DNA from: Xylanibacter brevis ATCC 19188
GTDB lineage: Bacteria; Bacteroidota; Bacteroidia; Bacteroidales; Bacteroidaceae
DNA length: 64,000 bases
Direction of reading: 5' to 3'
NCBI RefSeq assembly: GCF_000621725.1
Contig: NZ_KK211333.1
Coordinates: 73,181-137,180 of the forward strand
The number at the start of each line of letters is the position of its first letter. The first letter of the stretch is position 1. Below the pieces are notes generated by a model that saw nothing but the letters and a program-made list of their open reading frames with translations, was not told the origin of the DNA and did not search any database. Below are positions 45,098-54,740 of this stretch, piece after piece. The translations under genes were made by a program, and so were the position numbers.

Positions 45098-46963
45098 ATG
45101 TCTAACGTCAAAGAAAAACTCTTTACCGAGTTTACGGCTCCAACCACACAAGAGTGGTTGGATAAGATCGAAGTGGACCTGAAAGGTGCCGACTTCCAGA
45201 AGCGACTCGTATGGAGAACGAATGAAGGCTTTAGTGTTCAGCCGTTCTATCGTCGAGAGGACCTGAAAGACCTCAAGGCCGTAGACTCTCTACCTGGTGA
45301 ATTCCCATTTGTTCGTGGAAACAAGAAGGACTCTAACGAGTGGTATGTACGTCAGAACATCGAGGCTAGCGACCCAAAGGCCGCAAATGCTAAAGCTCTC
45401 GATGTGTTGAACAAAGGCGTGGATTCGTTGGGATTCCATATTCCTGGCCGTCTTGTGTCGATGGAAACCGTCAAGACTTTGCTCGATGGTATCTATTGCG
45501 ATGTCATAGAGGTGAACTTCTCGACTTGTCAGCGTCATTCCCTTGAGTTGGCCGAGATCCTAAAAACCTATTGGCAGAAGACGGGCTACGATAAGGATAA
45601 AATTGTGGGTTCTATAGAATGGGATCCCATGAAGAAGATGTTGCTTAAAGGCAAGGATGTATCACCTGTATTGGCTTTTGGCCCCAAGTTGGCCGAGTCG
45701 CTCAAGGAATATCCGAATTTCCGAGGCGTAGTGGTTCATAGCGACACGCTCAACAATGCCGGTGCTTACATCGTTCAGGAGTTGGGCTATGCACTAGCCT
45801 GGGGTAACGAGTATCTGCAGCAGCTCACCGATGCAGGTGTGGATGTGGATACGGCAGCCAAGAGCATCAAGTTTAATATGGGTGTCAGCGAGAACTACTT
45901 CATGGAGATTGCCAAGTTTCGTGCCGCCCGTCTGCTGTGGGCTCAGATTGTGAAGCAGTATGAGCCTCAGTGCGATTGCGCCTGCAAGATGATTATCAAT
46001 GCGACCACTTCTACATATAATCAGACCTTGTTTGATAGTTATGTGAACCTGTTGCGTTCGCAGACAGAGGCTATGAGTGCTGCGCTGGGTAGTGTACACT
46101 CGATGGTGGTAACACCGTTTGATGCGCCTTACGAGGAGGCTACCGATTTCTCAGAGCGTATTGCTCGCAACCAGCAGTTGCTCATCAAAGAGGAAAGCCA
46201 CTTCGATCGTATCGTTGACCCATCAGCCGGTTCTTACTATATAGAACATCTCACTGATGCATTGGCTCAGGAGGCTTGGAAAATATTCCTGAAGGTGGAA
46301 GAGGAGGGCGGCTTCCTGGCTGCCATCAAGGCAGGAACTATCCAGGATGACATCAATGCTACCAATGTGAAGCGCCATGGCGATGCTGCCAAGCGCAAGG
46401 AGTTCTTGCTGGGTACCAATCAGTTCCCGAACTTCACAGAGAAGAGCGAGGGTAAGAAGGCCTACGAACATCATTGCGGTTGTGGTGGCGTGCACCATCA
46501 TGGTGAAGATACTATTGCTTTCAAGACGATAGAATCCACTCGTTTAGCTGCTGACTTCGAGGACCTGCGTATCCATACTGAGGAAACCAAGGTGCCAACT
46601 GCCTTTATGTTGACTATAGGTAATCTGGCCATGCGTCAGGCTCGTGCTCAGTTCTCTTGCAACTTCCTGGCATGTGCTGGCTATAAGGTAATTGACAATC
46701 TGGGCTTCAAGACGGTAGAAGAGGGTGTTGATGCTGCGCTGAAGGCTAAGGCTGACATCGTGGTTATCTGCTCGAGCGACGATGAGTATGCCGAGTATGC
46801 TATTCCTGCCTTCAAGTATCTGAATGGTCGTGCTATGTTTGTGGTGGCTGGTGCTCCTGCTTGCATGGAGGACCTGAAGGCCGCTGGCATCGAAAACTTC
46901 GTTCATGTGAAGTGTAACGTGCTCGAGACACTTAAGGAGTATAATCAAAAGTTAGGAATCTAA
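45098..46963 (+). CDS. mutA: Methylmalonyl-CoA mutase small subunit
   Basis: The 621-residue product is the non-catalytic subunit of the heterodimeric B12 enzyme that interconverts succinyl-CoA and methylmalonyl-CoA in propionate formation. It has the TIM-barrel domain (about residues 20-440) and a C-terminal B12-like domain (about 490-620). That domain lacks the DxHxxG cobalamin motif, as expected for the small subunit. Residues 458-468 form a His/Cys cluster (HHCGCGGVHHH) in the linker between domains, which could bind a metal. This is unusual as far as I know. mutB follows after 135 nt of REP-like repeats. Confidence 0.93.
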   Translation: MSNVKEKLFTEFTAPTTQEWLDKIEVDLKGADFQKRLVWRTNEGFSVQPFYRREDLKDLKAVDSLPGEFPFVRGNKKDSNEWYVRQNIEASDPKAANAKALDVLNKGVDSLGFHIPGRLVSMETVKTLLDGIYCDVIEVNFSTCQRHSLELAEILKTYWQKTGYDKDKIVGSIEWDPMKKMLLKGKDVSPVLAFGPKLAESLKEYPNFRGVVVHSDTLNNAGAYIVQELGYALAWGNEYLQQLTDAGVDVDTAAKSIKFNMGVSENYFMEIAKFRAARLLWAQIVKQYEPQCDCACKMIINATTSTYNQTLFDSYVNLLRSQTEAMSAALGSVHSMVVTPFDAPYEEATDFSERIARNQQLLIKEESHFDRIVDPSAGSYYIEHLTDALAQEAWKIFLKVEEEGGFLAAIKAGTIQDDINATNVKRHGDAAKRKEFLLGTNQFPNFTEKSEGKKAYEHHCGCGGVHHHGEDTIAFKTIESTRLAADFEDLRIHTEETKVPTAFMLTIGNLAMRQARAQFSCNFLACAGYKVIDNLGFKTVEEGVDAALKAKADIVVICSSDDEYAEYAIPAFKYLNGRAMFVVAGAPACMEDLKAAGIENFVHVKCNVLETLKEYNQKLGI

Positions 46964-46966
46964 AAG

Positions 46967-47097
46967 ACCCTCTCCAACCCTCCCTGTAGGGAGGGAGTGG
47001 TTACTGGGATAAACATATAAAATAATAATATAATGTAGAATCCTCCCCACAAACATTCTACTCTCCCCCTTGAGGGGGAGCGGGGAGGGGGTCCGAT
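46967..47097. repeat. REP-like repeats between mutA and mutB
   Basis: Two copies of the GC-rich repeat lie here: CCCTCCCTGTAGGGAGGG (about 46978-46995) and CTCCCCCTTGAGGGGGAG (about 47063-47080), each a near-perfect hairpin. They separate two genes of one enzyme and may affect relative expression or mRNA stability. Confidence 0.75.
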
Positions 47098-47098
47098 T

Positions 47099-49264
47099 AT
47101 GAGAAAAGATTTTAGCAAAGTACATATATACGATGGCATCAAGGCTCAAGATGGTGCCAAGTGGATTAAAGATAATCATATAGAGGCCAACTGGAAGACG
47201 CCTGAGCATATTGAGGTGCGCCCGGTTTATACGAAGGAAGACTTGGAGGGTATGGAGCACCTCGACTTTACGGCAGGTATCCCACCGTATCTGCGTGGCC
47301 CGTATTCGATGATGTACCCCTTCAAACCTTGGACCATCCGTCAGTATGCCGGATTCTCAACTGCTGAGGAGTCGAATGCTTTCTATCGTCGCAACCTGGC
47401 CTCGGGTCAGAAAGGTCTTTCTGTGGCCTTCGACCTGCCTACACACCGTGGCTACGACCCCGATAACGCTCGTGTAGTGGGCGATGTGGGTAAGGCTGGT
47501 GTAAGTATCTGCAACGAGGAGAATATGAAGGTGCTGTTCTCTGGTATTCCTTTGAATAAGATGTCGGTGTCGATGACCATGAATGGCGCCGTGCTGCCCA
47601 TCCTGGCATTCTACATTGTAGCTGGATTGGAACAAGGCGCTCAACTCGAAGAGATGGCAGGAACAATCCAGAACGATATCTTGAAGGAGTTCATGGTGCG
47701 CAACACCTATATCTATCCACCTGCATTCTCAATGAAGATTATTGCTGATATCTTCGAATATACTTCGCAGAAGATGCCTAAATTCAATAGTATCTCTATC
47801 TCAGGCTATCACATGCAGGAGGCTGGCGCTACAGCCGATATCGAATTGGCATATACTTTGGCTGATGGTATGGACTATCTGCGCACGGGTGTGAATGCAG
47901 GTATCGATGTGGACGCTTTTGCCCCCCGACTCAGCTTCTTCTGGGCTATCGGTATGAACCACTTCATGGAGATTGCCAAGATGCGTGCTGGCCGACTGCT
48001 GTGGGCTAAGATTGTGAAGAGCTTTGGCGCCAAGAATCCTAAGTCTTTGGCTCTCCGTACCCACTCGCAAACTTCTGGTTGGAGTCTTACTGAGCAGGAT
48101 CCCTTCAATAACGTAGGTCGTACTTGTATCGAGGCGATGGCAGCCGTCTTGGGTCACACCCAGTCACTCCACACCAATGCTCTTGATGAGGCGATCGCAC
48201 TGCCTACCGACTTCTCTGCTCGTATCGCTCGTAATACTCAGATCTACATCCAGAACGAGACGAAGGTCTGCAAGCAGATTGACCCATGGGCAGGTTCTTA
48301 CTATGTTGAGACACTGACTAATGAGTTGGTTCATAAGGCTTGGGAACATATCCAGGAGATTGAGAAACTAGGTGGTATGGCTAAGGCCATCGAGACTGGT
48401 CTGCCTAAGATGCGTATCGAGGAGGCTGCAGCCCGTACACAAGCTCGTATTGATAGTGGTGTGCAGACCATCGTTGGCACCAACAAGTATCGTTTGGAAC
48501 ATGAAGATCCTATCGATATCCTCGAGGTTGATAATACCGCTGTACGCAAGCAGCAGGAGGAGAACCTGAAAGAGGTGCGCAGTAAGCGTGATGAGGCTGC
48601 TTGTCAGGCTGCACTCAAGGCTATCACGGAGTGTGTGCGCGACTTTAATGAGGGACGAAAAAGCGAGAATAACTTGCTCGACTTGGCTGTCAAGGCTGCC
48701 CAGTTGCGATGCACATTGGGCGAGATTTCAGATGCCTGCGAGGAAATCGTAGGTCGTTATAAAGCAGTAATCAGAACAATTTCAGGCGTGTATAGTTCAG
48801 AATCAAAGAATGATAGCGACTTCGAGTTGGCTTGCAAACTGACAGATGAGTTCGCAGAGAAGGAGGGTCGCCGTCCTCGTATCTTCATTGCCAAGATGGG
48901 ACAGGATGGTCACGACCGTGGTGCAAAGGTAGTGGCAACAGGTTATGCCGATTGTGGTTTCGATGTGGATATGGGGCCATTGTTCCAGACACCTGCTGAG
49001 GCTGCCCGTGAGGCGGTAGAGAACGATGTTCATGTGGTAGGTGCCTCTTCATTGGCTGCCGGCCATAAGACGCTGATACCTCAGCTCATAGAGGAACTGA
49101 AGAAGCTGGGTCGTGAGGACATCATGGTGATTGCCGGTGGTGTGATACCCGCTCAGGACTACGACTTCCTCTATAAGGCTGGTGTGGCAGCTATCTTCGG
49201 TCCAGGTACTTCTGTGGCTAAAGCCGCTGTCGAGATGATGAAGATTTTGCTGGATAAAGAATAG
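47099..49264 (+). CDS. mutB: Methylmalonyl-CoA mutase large subunit
   Basis: The 721-residue catalytic subunit has the substrate-binding barrel (about residues 60-560: [59 protein letters not shown]). Its C-terminal cobalamin domain has the base-off motif DGHDRG (in [15 protein letters not shown]), then [14 protein letters not shown] and [13 protein letters not shown]. With MutA it catalyses the carbon-skeleton rearrangement between succinyl-CoA and (R)-methylmalonyl-CoA. The start at 47099 directly follows a REP-like hairpin, and the translation initiation region is therefore GC-rich upstream. A strong terminator follows. Confidence 0.97.
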   Translation: MRKDFSKVHIYDGIKAQDGAKWIKDNHIEANWKTPEHIEVRPVYTKEDLEGMEHLDFTAGIPPYLRGPYSMMYPFKPWTIRQYAGFSTAEESNAFYRRNLASGQKGLSVAFDLPTHRGYDPDNARVVGDVGKAGVSICNEENMKVLFSGIPLNKMSVSMTMNGAVLPILAFYIVAGLEQGAQLEEMAGTIQNDILKEFMVRNTYIYPPAFSMKIIADIFEYTSQKMPKFNSISISGYHMQEAGATADIELAYTLADGMDYLRTGVNAGIDVDAFAPRLSFFWAIGMNHFMEIAKMRAGRLLWAKIVKSFGAKNPKSLALRTHSQTSGWSLTEQDPFNNVGRTCIEAMAAVLGHTQSLHTNALDEAIALPTDFSARIARNTQIYIQNETKVCKQIDPWAGSYYVETLTNELVHKAWEHIQEIEKLGGMAKAIETGLPKMRIEEAAARTQARIDSGVQTIVGTNKYRLEHEDPIDILEVDNTAVRKQQEENLKEVRSKRDEAACQAALKAITECVRDFNEGRKSENNLLDLAVKAAQLRCTLGEISDACEEIVGRYKAVIRTISGVYSSESKNDSDFELACKLTDEFAEKEGRRPRIFIAKMGQDGHDRGAKVVATGYADCGFDVDMGPLFQTPAEAAREAVENDVHVVGASSLAAGHKTLIPQLIEELKKLGREDIMVIAGGVIPAQDYDFLYKAGVAAIFGPGTSVAKAAVEMMKILLDKE

Positions 49265-49284
49265 AAGTAACTTTATAACATTAT

Positions 49285-49328
49285 AAAAGGAGGAGTCATC
49301 CTGTGTTGGATGGCTCCTCCTTTTATAT
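49285..49328. terminator. Strong bidirectional terminator after mutB
   Basis: The 17-nt arm at 49285-49301 (AAAAGGAGGAGTCATCC) pairs with 49308-49324 with one G-U pair and a T-run at the end. It separates the convergent mutB and MFS genes. Confidence 0.88.
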
Positions 49329-49343
49329 TGTATGATAGTGAAA

Positions 49344-50966
49344 TTACTCTTTGATGTTTGGCTCCTCAAGACCCAGATTCTTCTTCTTGTCAACAGCCTT
49401 TAGAAGAATACCCAGCAAGAGGGCTGCAACACCTAAAGAAGCCAACATGATGAGCGGAGCAGTATAGTCGAGCTCTGTAGCACTGACTCCCTCGGGGTTA
49501 GTGGCGTCGAGCACCTTACCGATGAGCATGGGGAATAGCCACAAACCGATGTTCTGAATCCAGAAAATCAGCGCATAGGCAGAACCGATGACCTTGGCAT
49601 CAACCAACTTGGGCACTGAGGGCCACAATGAGGCGGGAACCAGTGAGAAAGAAGCACCCAGCACCAGAATGGTGGCATAGGCGATAATCACACCACCAAC
49701 GGCACTGCCTTTGAAGAGAGGCAGAACAAAGGCGAAGGTGAGGTGACAACCAATCAGCAGCAGTGAGCCCAGTACGAGCATGCTGACTGCTTTTCCTTTG
49801 TGATCGAGATAGCTACCCAGGATGGGCGTGATGAGCACGGCCAGCAGGGGGAACACAGCGAAGATGCTCTCTGCGGTTTGGCGCATGAAGCCCATGTAGC
49901 AGTAAATGACGAGTGATACGATAGAAAGACACAGCAGACAGTAGCGGCGGGTCTTGTCTTTCTGGAAGTTGCTGGCAAAACCGGCGGCTGCAACCACCAG
50001 CATGATGACATACTGCCAGATAGTAACTGACTCACTAGCCCAGAAAGAACCGGCCTCTGGCTGAGTGAGGGTCAGGTTGCACTGCAACATGTTGACGGCA
50101 TATTTCTGGAAGGGGAAGATAGCTGAATAGTAAAGTACGCAAAGCAGGGCTACAATCCAGAAACCGCTATCGGTCAGAATCTTGCCCAGGTCACTGATCT
50201 TGAAGGGGTCATCTTTTTCTTCAGCTTCACCGGTCTGTGCATCGAGCTTCTGGTCCATCACGAAATAAACAATCGTCATGATGACGGCAATACACATCAG
50301 TACAACGCCGAAAGCTACCGAACGGCTGACGCTCACTTCGCCACCCAAACGGGCAAAGAAGGGCGAGAAGATCATACAGGTGGCTACACCCAGACGAGCC
50401 AAAGCCATCTCTGAACCCATAGCCAGTGCCATCTCGCGGCCTTTGAACCACTTCACGATACCACGACTGACAGTGATGCCGGCCATCTCGCAACCGCAAC
50501 CGAAAATCATGAAGCCGCAGGCGGCAAACTTAGCCGAGGCGGGCATACCCTCATAGAAGGGGCTGACACCCAGTTCGTCGAAGAGAGGAATGTAGTTCAG
50601 GTTGTTGTTAAACCAAGTCTCCAAAGCACTCCCAGCGAATGCTTCGCTTACGGCGTACCACTTGACGATGGCACCAACGAGCATGACAACAGTAGAGAGA
50701 AGCATGGTGAAACGAACACCCATCTTGTCGAGAATGATACCGGCAAAGATGAGGAAGAAGGCAAACACGTTGAGGAACACCTCAGAGCCTTGCATCGTAC
50801 CGAAGGCGGTAGAGTCCCACCCACGGGTCTCTTGCATCAGGTCCTTGATGGGAGAGAGGATATCCATGAAAATGTAGGCACAGAACATAGCCAGTGCCAA
50901 GAGAAGCAAAGCGGTCCAGCGCATGGCAGCACTGTCGCGTAGAGTCTTTTGAATTGTTTGTGTCAT
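49344..50966 (-). CDS. Major facilitator superfamily transporter
   Basis: The 540-residue product has about 12 hydrophobic helices and an enlarged central cytoplasmic loop with charged residues (MDQKLDAQTGEAEEKDDPFKISDLGKIL). The region KGREMALAMGSEMALARLG after helix 4 resembles the signature of NarK/oxalate-type MFS carriers. The substrate cannot be told. The start at 50966 (MTQTIQKTLRDSAAMRW) is preferred. An in-frame ATG at 50993 lies inside the upstream peptidase gene. It follows that gene by 11 nt and is probably in the same operon, so peptide or amino acid uptake is one possibility. Confidence 0.85.
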   Translation of the reverse strand: MTQTIQKTLRDSAAMRWTALLLLALAMFCAYIFMDILSPIKDLMQETRGWDSTAFGTMQGSEVFLNVFAFFLIFAGIILDKMGVRFTMLLSTVVMLVGAIVKWYAVSEAFAGSALETWFNNNLNYIPLFDELGVSPFYEGMPASAKFAACGFMIFGCGCEMAGITVSRGIVKWFKGREMALAMGSEMALARLGVATCMIFSPFFARLGGEVSVSRSVAFGVVLMCIAVIMTIVYFVMDQKLDAQTGEAEEKDDPFKISDLGKILTDSGFWIVALLCVLYYSAIFPFQKYAVNMLQCNLTLTQPEAGSFWASESVTIWQYVIMLVVAAAGFASNFQKDKTRRYCLLCLSIVSLVIYCYMGFMRQTAESIFAVFPLLAVLITPILGSYLDHKGKAVSMLVLGSLLLIGCHLTFAFVLPLFKGSAVGGVIIAYATILVLGASFSLVPASLWPSVPKLVDAKVIGSAYALIFWIQNIGLWLFPMLIGKVLDATNPEGVSATELDYTAPLIMLASLGVAALLLGILLKAVDKKKNLGLEEPNIKE

Positions 50967-50977
50967 ATGTTTATAAT

Positions 50978-53215
50978 TTATTTTTTCAACCATTTATCCA
51001 GCCACTCGAAGTAGGTGCGCTGCCACAGAATGCCGTTCTGAGGTTTCAGTACCCAATGGTTCTCGTCAGGGAAGATGAGCAGTTCGGCTTCGATACCGCG
51101 CATGCGAGCTGCATTGAAGGCACTCATACCCTGTGTGGCATTGATGCGATAGTCTTTCTCACCATGGATGACAAGAATAGGTGTATCCCACTTATCTACG
51201 AAACGATGGGGAGAGTTCTCGTAGGTTTTCTTAGCGCGAGGCGACTGGTCTTTGTTCCAGTAAGCATCGTCATACTCCCAGTTAGAGAACCAGTTTTCTT
51301 CGGTCTCGGTGTACATAGCCTCGAGGTTGAAAGCTCCATCGTGGGCAATGAAACACTTGAAGCGCTTGTCGTGATGACCAGCCAGGTAGTAAACAGAGAA
51401 ACCACCAAACGAAGCACCTACAGCGCCAAGACGGTCGCGATCAACATACGACAGACTGTCGCAGGCAAAGTCGATAGCAGACAGATAGTCGTTCATACAC
51501 TGACCAGTCCAGTCGCCACTAATCTCTTCGAGCCATTCCTGTCCGAAGCCAGGCAGTCCGCGACGATTAGGAGCAACAACAACATATCCCTGAGAGGCCA
51601 TGATAAAGAAGTTCCAGCGATAGCTCCAGAACTGAGATACTGGACTCTGGGGACCGCCTTCGCAGAAGAGCAGGGTGGGGTACTTCTTGTTTTTGTCGAA
51701 ATGAGGAGGCAGGATAACCCATGTGAGCATCTCCTTACCATCGGTGGTCTTCACCCAGTATTGTTCTACAGAAGGCTTGCCCAGTTGGTCAAGAATCTCC
51801 TTGTTGACCTCGGTAATCTGAGTAATCTTTGTGTCGCTGATGCTATCACCAGGAGTTACGGTATAGAGGTCGGCAGGCTCCAGATAAGAGTGACGCTCGG
51901 CCAGAATCTGCTTGTCGTTCAGCATCTGCAGCGAACCAAAGTCGGCCCAGTCTTTACTCAGCTGAGTAACCTCACCTTGAACGTTGGTGCGATAGAGATT
52001 CTCGGTGGCGTGCCATACACCTATATAATATAATGTACGTGAGTCAGGAGCCCAACAGAAATCGTCAACGCTAGAATCGAACGACTCTGTGACGAAGGTC
52101 TTGGCGTTGGCATGACGGTCTTTGGCAACGATGCTGAGATCGCATACGCAAAGGCGGTTGCGATCGCTCTCATAGCCATCGCGCTTCATTGAAAGCCAAG
52201 CTACATAGCGTCCGTCGGGCGAGAATTTGGGGTTGATATCATAGCCCACGTTGCTGTCTTTTACGTCAGCATGCTGGTTGATATACTGATTCTTCAGTGA
52301 TTTTGTGGGATTGCAGATTCCGTCAGGAGAACCTACATATCCGCCATCTGACACTACTCCAAACTCACTACCTTTACACAGATTAATTGTCTTGTCTAAG
52401 TCGGCACTCTCCACGTCGTAAAGGAAGATGTCGCTATCCGTAGAGATGCTATAGCTGATGCCTGTCTTTGTGCGACAAGTGAAAGCGATGAACTTAGAAT
52501 CGGGGCTCCAAGCCAACTGTTCCATTCCGCCGAAAGGTTCCATAGGACACTCGTAGGGTTCGCCTTCGAGGATATCCTTACCTTCGTTGGTAATTGTGAG
52601 GTTGTCGTTTACGTTGAAAACAAAGGGATGCTGAATGCTTTCTACATAGTGATCCCAGTGACGGTACATGAGGTCGGTAACCACGCGACCTGTGGTTTTG
52701 GGCAGGTCGGCAGGCTTCTCTTTGATAATCTCGTTGAAGGGAATGCTCTCCAGAACGATGACTCTTTTGTGGTCGGGCGAGAACTGGAAGCCCTCTGCCT
52801 TTCCTTCAGTGTTAGAGAGTTGCTTGCGACTAGAACCTTTGAGGTCCATTTTCCATACTTCGCCACCTTTCAGGAAGGCAATAGTCTCATTGTCGAGCCA
52901 CTGAGCGTCAGTCTCATTATCAGCATCTTCGGTGAGCTGCTTTTGTTCTGAGCCGTCGGCATTCATCATCCAAAGAACTTGATGACTCTTGTTCTCTTCT
53001 ACACTATAATAACCCATCTGGAATACGATATGTTTACCATCGGGCGAAGCCTGATAGCTACCAATTCGACTCATGGCCCAGAGTGCTTCTGGGGTCATTT
53101 GGTCGTTTTCCAACTGGATTGTCTGCTTTTGGATGTTCACTTGGTCGTTGTCTTTCTGTGTGCCACAAGCTGTCAGCATCATGACTGCTGCGGCAGTTGT
53201 TAGTATATGCTTCAT
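50978..53215 (-). CDS. S9-family prolyl oligopeptidase / DPP-like lipoprotein
   Basis: The 745-residue product has a lipoprotein signal (MLTAC, Cys17), an N-terminal beta-propeller of TolB/DPP-IV type repeats (for example SPDGKHIVFQMG, SPDSKFIAFTCRT, SPDGRYVAWLSM), and a C-terminal alpha/beta-hydrolase domain. The catalytic triad is visible as Ser602 (GASFGGF), Asp688 (HGEKDYR) and His720 (DENHWVL). Such enzymes remove dipeptides or cut short peptides in the periplasm and support growth on protein. The following MFS gene may import the products. Confidence 0.92.
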   Translation of the reverse strand: MKHILTTAAAVMMLTACGTQKDNDQVNIQKQTIQLENDQMTPEALWAMSRIGSYQASPDGKHIVFQMGYYSVEENKSHQVLWMMNADGSEQKQLTEDADNETDAQWLDNETIAFLKGGEVWKMDLKGSSRKQLSNTEGKAEGFQFSPDHKRVIVLESIPFNEIIKEKPADLPKTTGRVVTDLMYRHWDHYVESIQHPFVFNVNDNLTITNEGKDILEGEPYECPMEPFGGMEQLAWSPDSKFIAFTCRTKTGISYSISTDSDIFLYDVESADLDKTINLCKGSEFGVVSDGGYVGSPDGICNPTKSLKNQYINQHADVKDSNVGYDINPKFSPDGRYVAWLSMKRDGYESDRNRLCVCDLSIVAKDRHANAKTFVTESFDSSVDDFCWAPDSRTLYYIGVWHATENLYRTNVQGEVTQLSKDWADFGSLQMLNDKQILAERHSYLEPADLYTVTPGDSISDTKITQITEVNKEILDQLGKPSVEQYWVKTTDGKEMLTWVILPPHFDKNKKYPTLLFCEGGPQSPVSQFWSYRWNFFIMASQGYVVVAPNRRGLPGFGQEWLEEISGDWTGQCMNDYLSAIDFACDSLSYVDRDRLGAVGASFGGFSVYYLAGHHDKRFKCFIAHDGAFNLEAMYTETEENWFSNWEYDDAYWNKDQSPRAKKTYENSPHRFVDKWDTPILVIHGEKDYRINATQGMSAFNAARMRGIEAELLIFPDENHWVLKPQNGILWQRTYFEWLDKWLKK

Positions 53216-53253
53216 ACTCTATCAGATTTGGTCGTATGGTGTTGACTGTTTTT

Positions 53254-54717
53254 TTATTTCTTTCTAACAGGGTCGCAGGTGAGTCCACAGCCGAGTTTCT
53301 TGAATATCTTGCGGTCAACCTCGCTGAGCATCACGGTGCTGTGAACCTGACAGCCACGTAGCTGTGGCAGTTGCTCGAGTGCCTTGCGGCAGTTGTCGTC
53401 GTCGGGCGACAACACAGAGAGTGCCACGAGGACCTCGTCGGTATGCAGACGTGGGTTTTTGCCTCCCAGATATTCAATCTTGGTCTTCTGCACAGGCTCG
53501 ATGAGACTCTGAGGAATCAGTTTTACCTCGTGGCCGATACCAGCCAGATGCTTCATGGCATTCAGCAACAATGCTGCGCTACATCCCAGAAGAGGACTTG
53601 ACTTTGCCGTAATGATGGTTCCATCTTCCAGTTCCATAGCTGCGGCGGTCTGCTCGGTCAGCTCCTGTTTGGCTGCGGCAGCAACCGTCACGCGGCGATA
53701 TGCGGTAGTGATCTTCGCCTGGTTGAACAGCATGAGAATCTTGTTGACCTCGCGTTCGTTGTCGATACCATCGGCCATCTTATTGGTGGCATCATAGTAA
53801 CGGCGAATGATTTCGTCGCGGCTGGCCTGACAGCAAACCTCATCGTCGCTGATGCAGAAGCCAACCATGTTGACACCCATATCGGTGGGCGACTTATAGG
53901 GGTTCTCACCATAAATACCTTCGAACAATGCATTCAGCACAGGGAAGATTTCGATGTCGCGATTGTAGTTGATAGCAATCTTGTCGTAGGCATCCAGATG
54001 GAATGGGTCGATCATGTTAACATCGTTCAGGTCGGCCGTGGCAGCCTCATAGGCAATGTTGACGGGGTGCTTCAAAGGCAGGTTCCACACGGGGAATGTC
54101 TCGAACTTAGCATAACCGGCACGTACACCACGCTTGTTCTCGTTGTAAAGCTGAGAGAGACAAACGGCCATTTTACCAGAACCAGGTCCTGGTGCTGTGA
54201 CGATGACCAGTTCGCGTGAGGTCTCCACATAATCGTTCTTGCCGAAACCTTCATCGCTGGCAATGAGTTCCACGTTGTGGGGATAGCCATCGATAAGATA
54301 GTGAACGTACGATTTGATGCCCATTCGTTCCAGTCGATGACGGAACTGGTCGGCAGCCTTCTGACCATTGTAGTGTGTGATGACGACAGAGCCTACCATG
54401 AAGTCGCGATTCATAAACTCTTCGCGAAGACGGAGCACATCCTCATCGTAGGTGATGCCGAGGTCGGCACGTACCTTGTTCTTCTCGATGTCTTCTGCGC
54501 TGACCACAATAACAATCTCCAGTTGGTCGCGCAGTTGAGCAAACATGCGCAGTTTTGAATCGGGCTTGAATCCTGGCAATACGCGAGAAGCGTGGTGGTC
54601 GTCAAACAGTTTGCCACCTAACTCCAGATATAGTTTGCCGTTAAACTGTGCTATTCGCTCACGAATATGCTCTGATTGTATCTTCAGATACTTCTCATTG
54701 TCAAATCCAATCTTCAT
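53254..54717 (-). CDS. DUF1846 family protein
   Basis: The 487-residue product starts MKIGFDNEKYLKIQSEHIRERIAQFNGKLYLELGGKLFDD and matches the DUF1846 family over its whole length. A P-loop-like segment reads VTAPGPGSGKMAVCLSQLYNE (about residues 175-195). Family members are cytoplasmic, homo-oligomeric and of unknown activity. A structural relation to nucleotide-binding proteins has been noted. It sits between yidC and the S9 peptidase on the same strand, 23 nt after yidC, and may be transcribed with it. Confidence 0.88.
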   Translation of the reverse strand: MKIGFDNEKYLKIQSEHIRERIAQFNGKLYLELGGKLFDDHHASRVLPGFKPDSKLRMFAQLRDQLEIVIVVSAEDIEKNKVRADLGITYDEDVLRLREEFMNRDFMVGSVVITHYNGQKAADQFRHRLERMGIKSYVHYLIDGYPHNVELIASDEGFGKNDYVETSRELVIVTAPGPGSGKMAVCLSQLYNENKRGVRAGYAKFETFPVWNLPLKHPVNIAYEAATADLNDVNMIDPFHLDAYDKIAINYNRDIEIFPVLNALFEGIYGENPYKSPTDMGVNMVGFCISDDEVCCQASRDEIIRRYYDATNKMADGIDNEREVNKILMLFNQAKITTAYRRVTVAAAAKQELTEQTAAAMELEDGTIITAKSSPLLGCSAALLLNAMKHLAGIGHEVKLIPQSLIEPVQKTKIEYLGGKNPRLHTDEVLVALSVLSPDDDNCRKALEQLPQLRGCQVHSTVMLSEVDRKIFKKLGCGLTCDPVRKK

Positions 54718-54740
54718 TTGTTTGTGAATGTGTTTATGGT

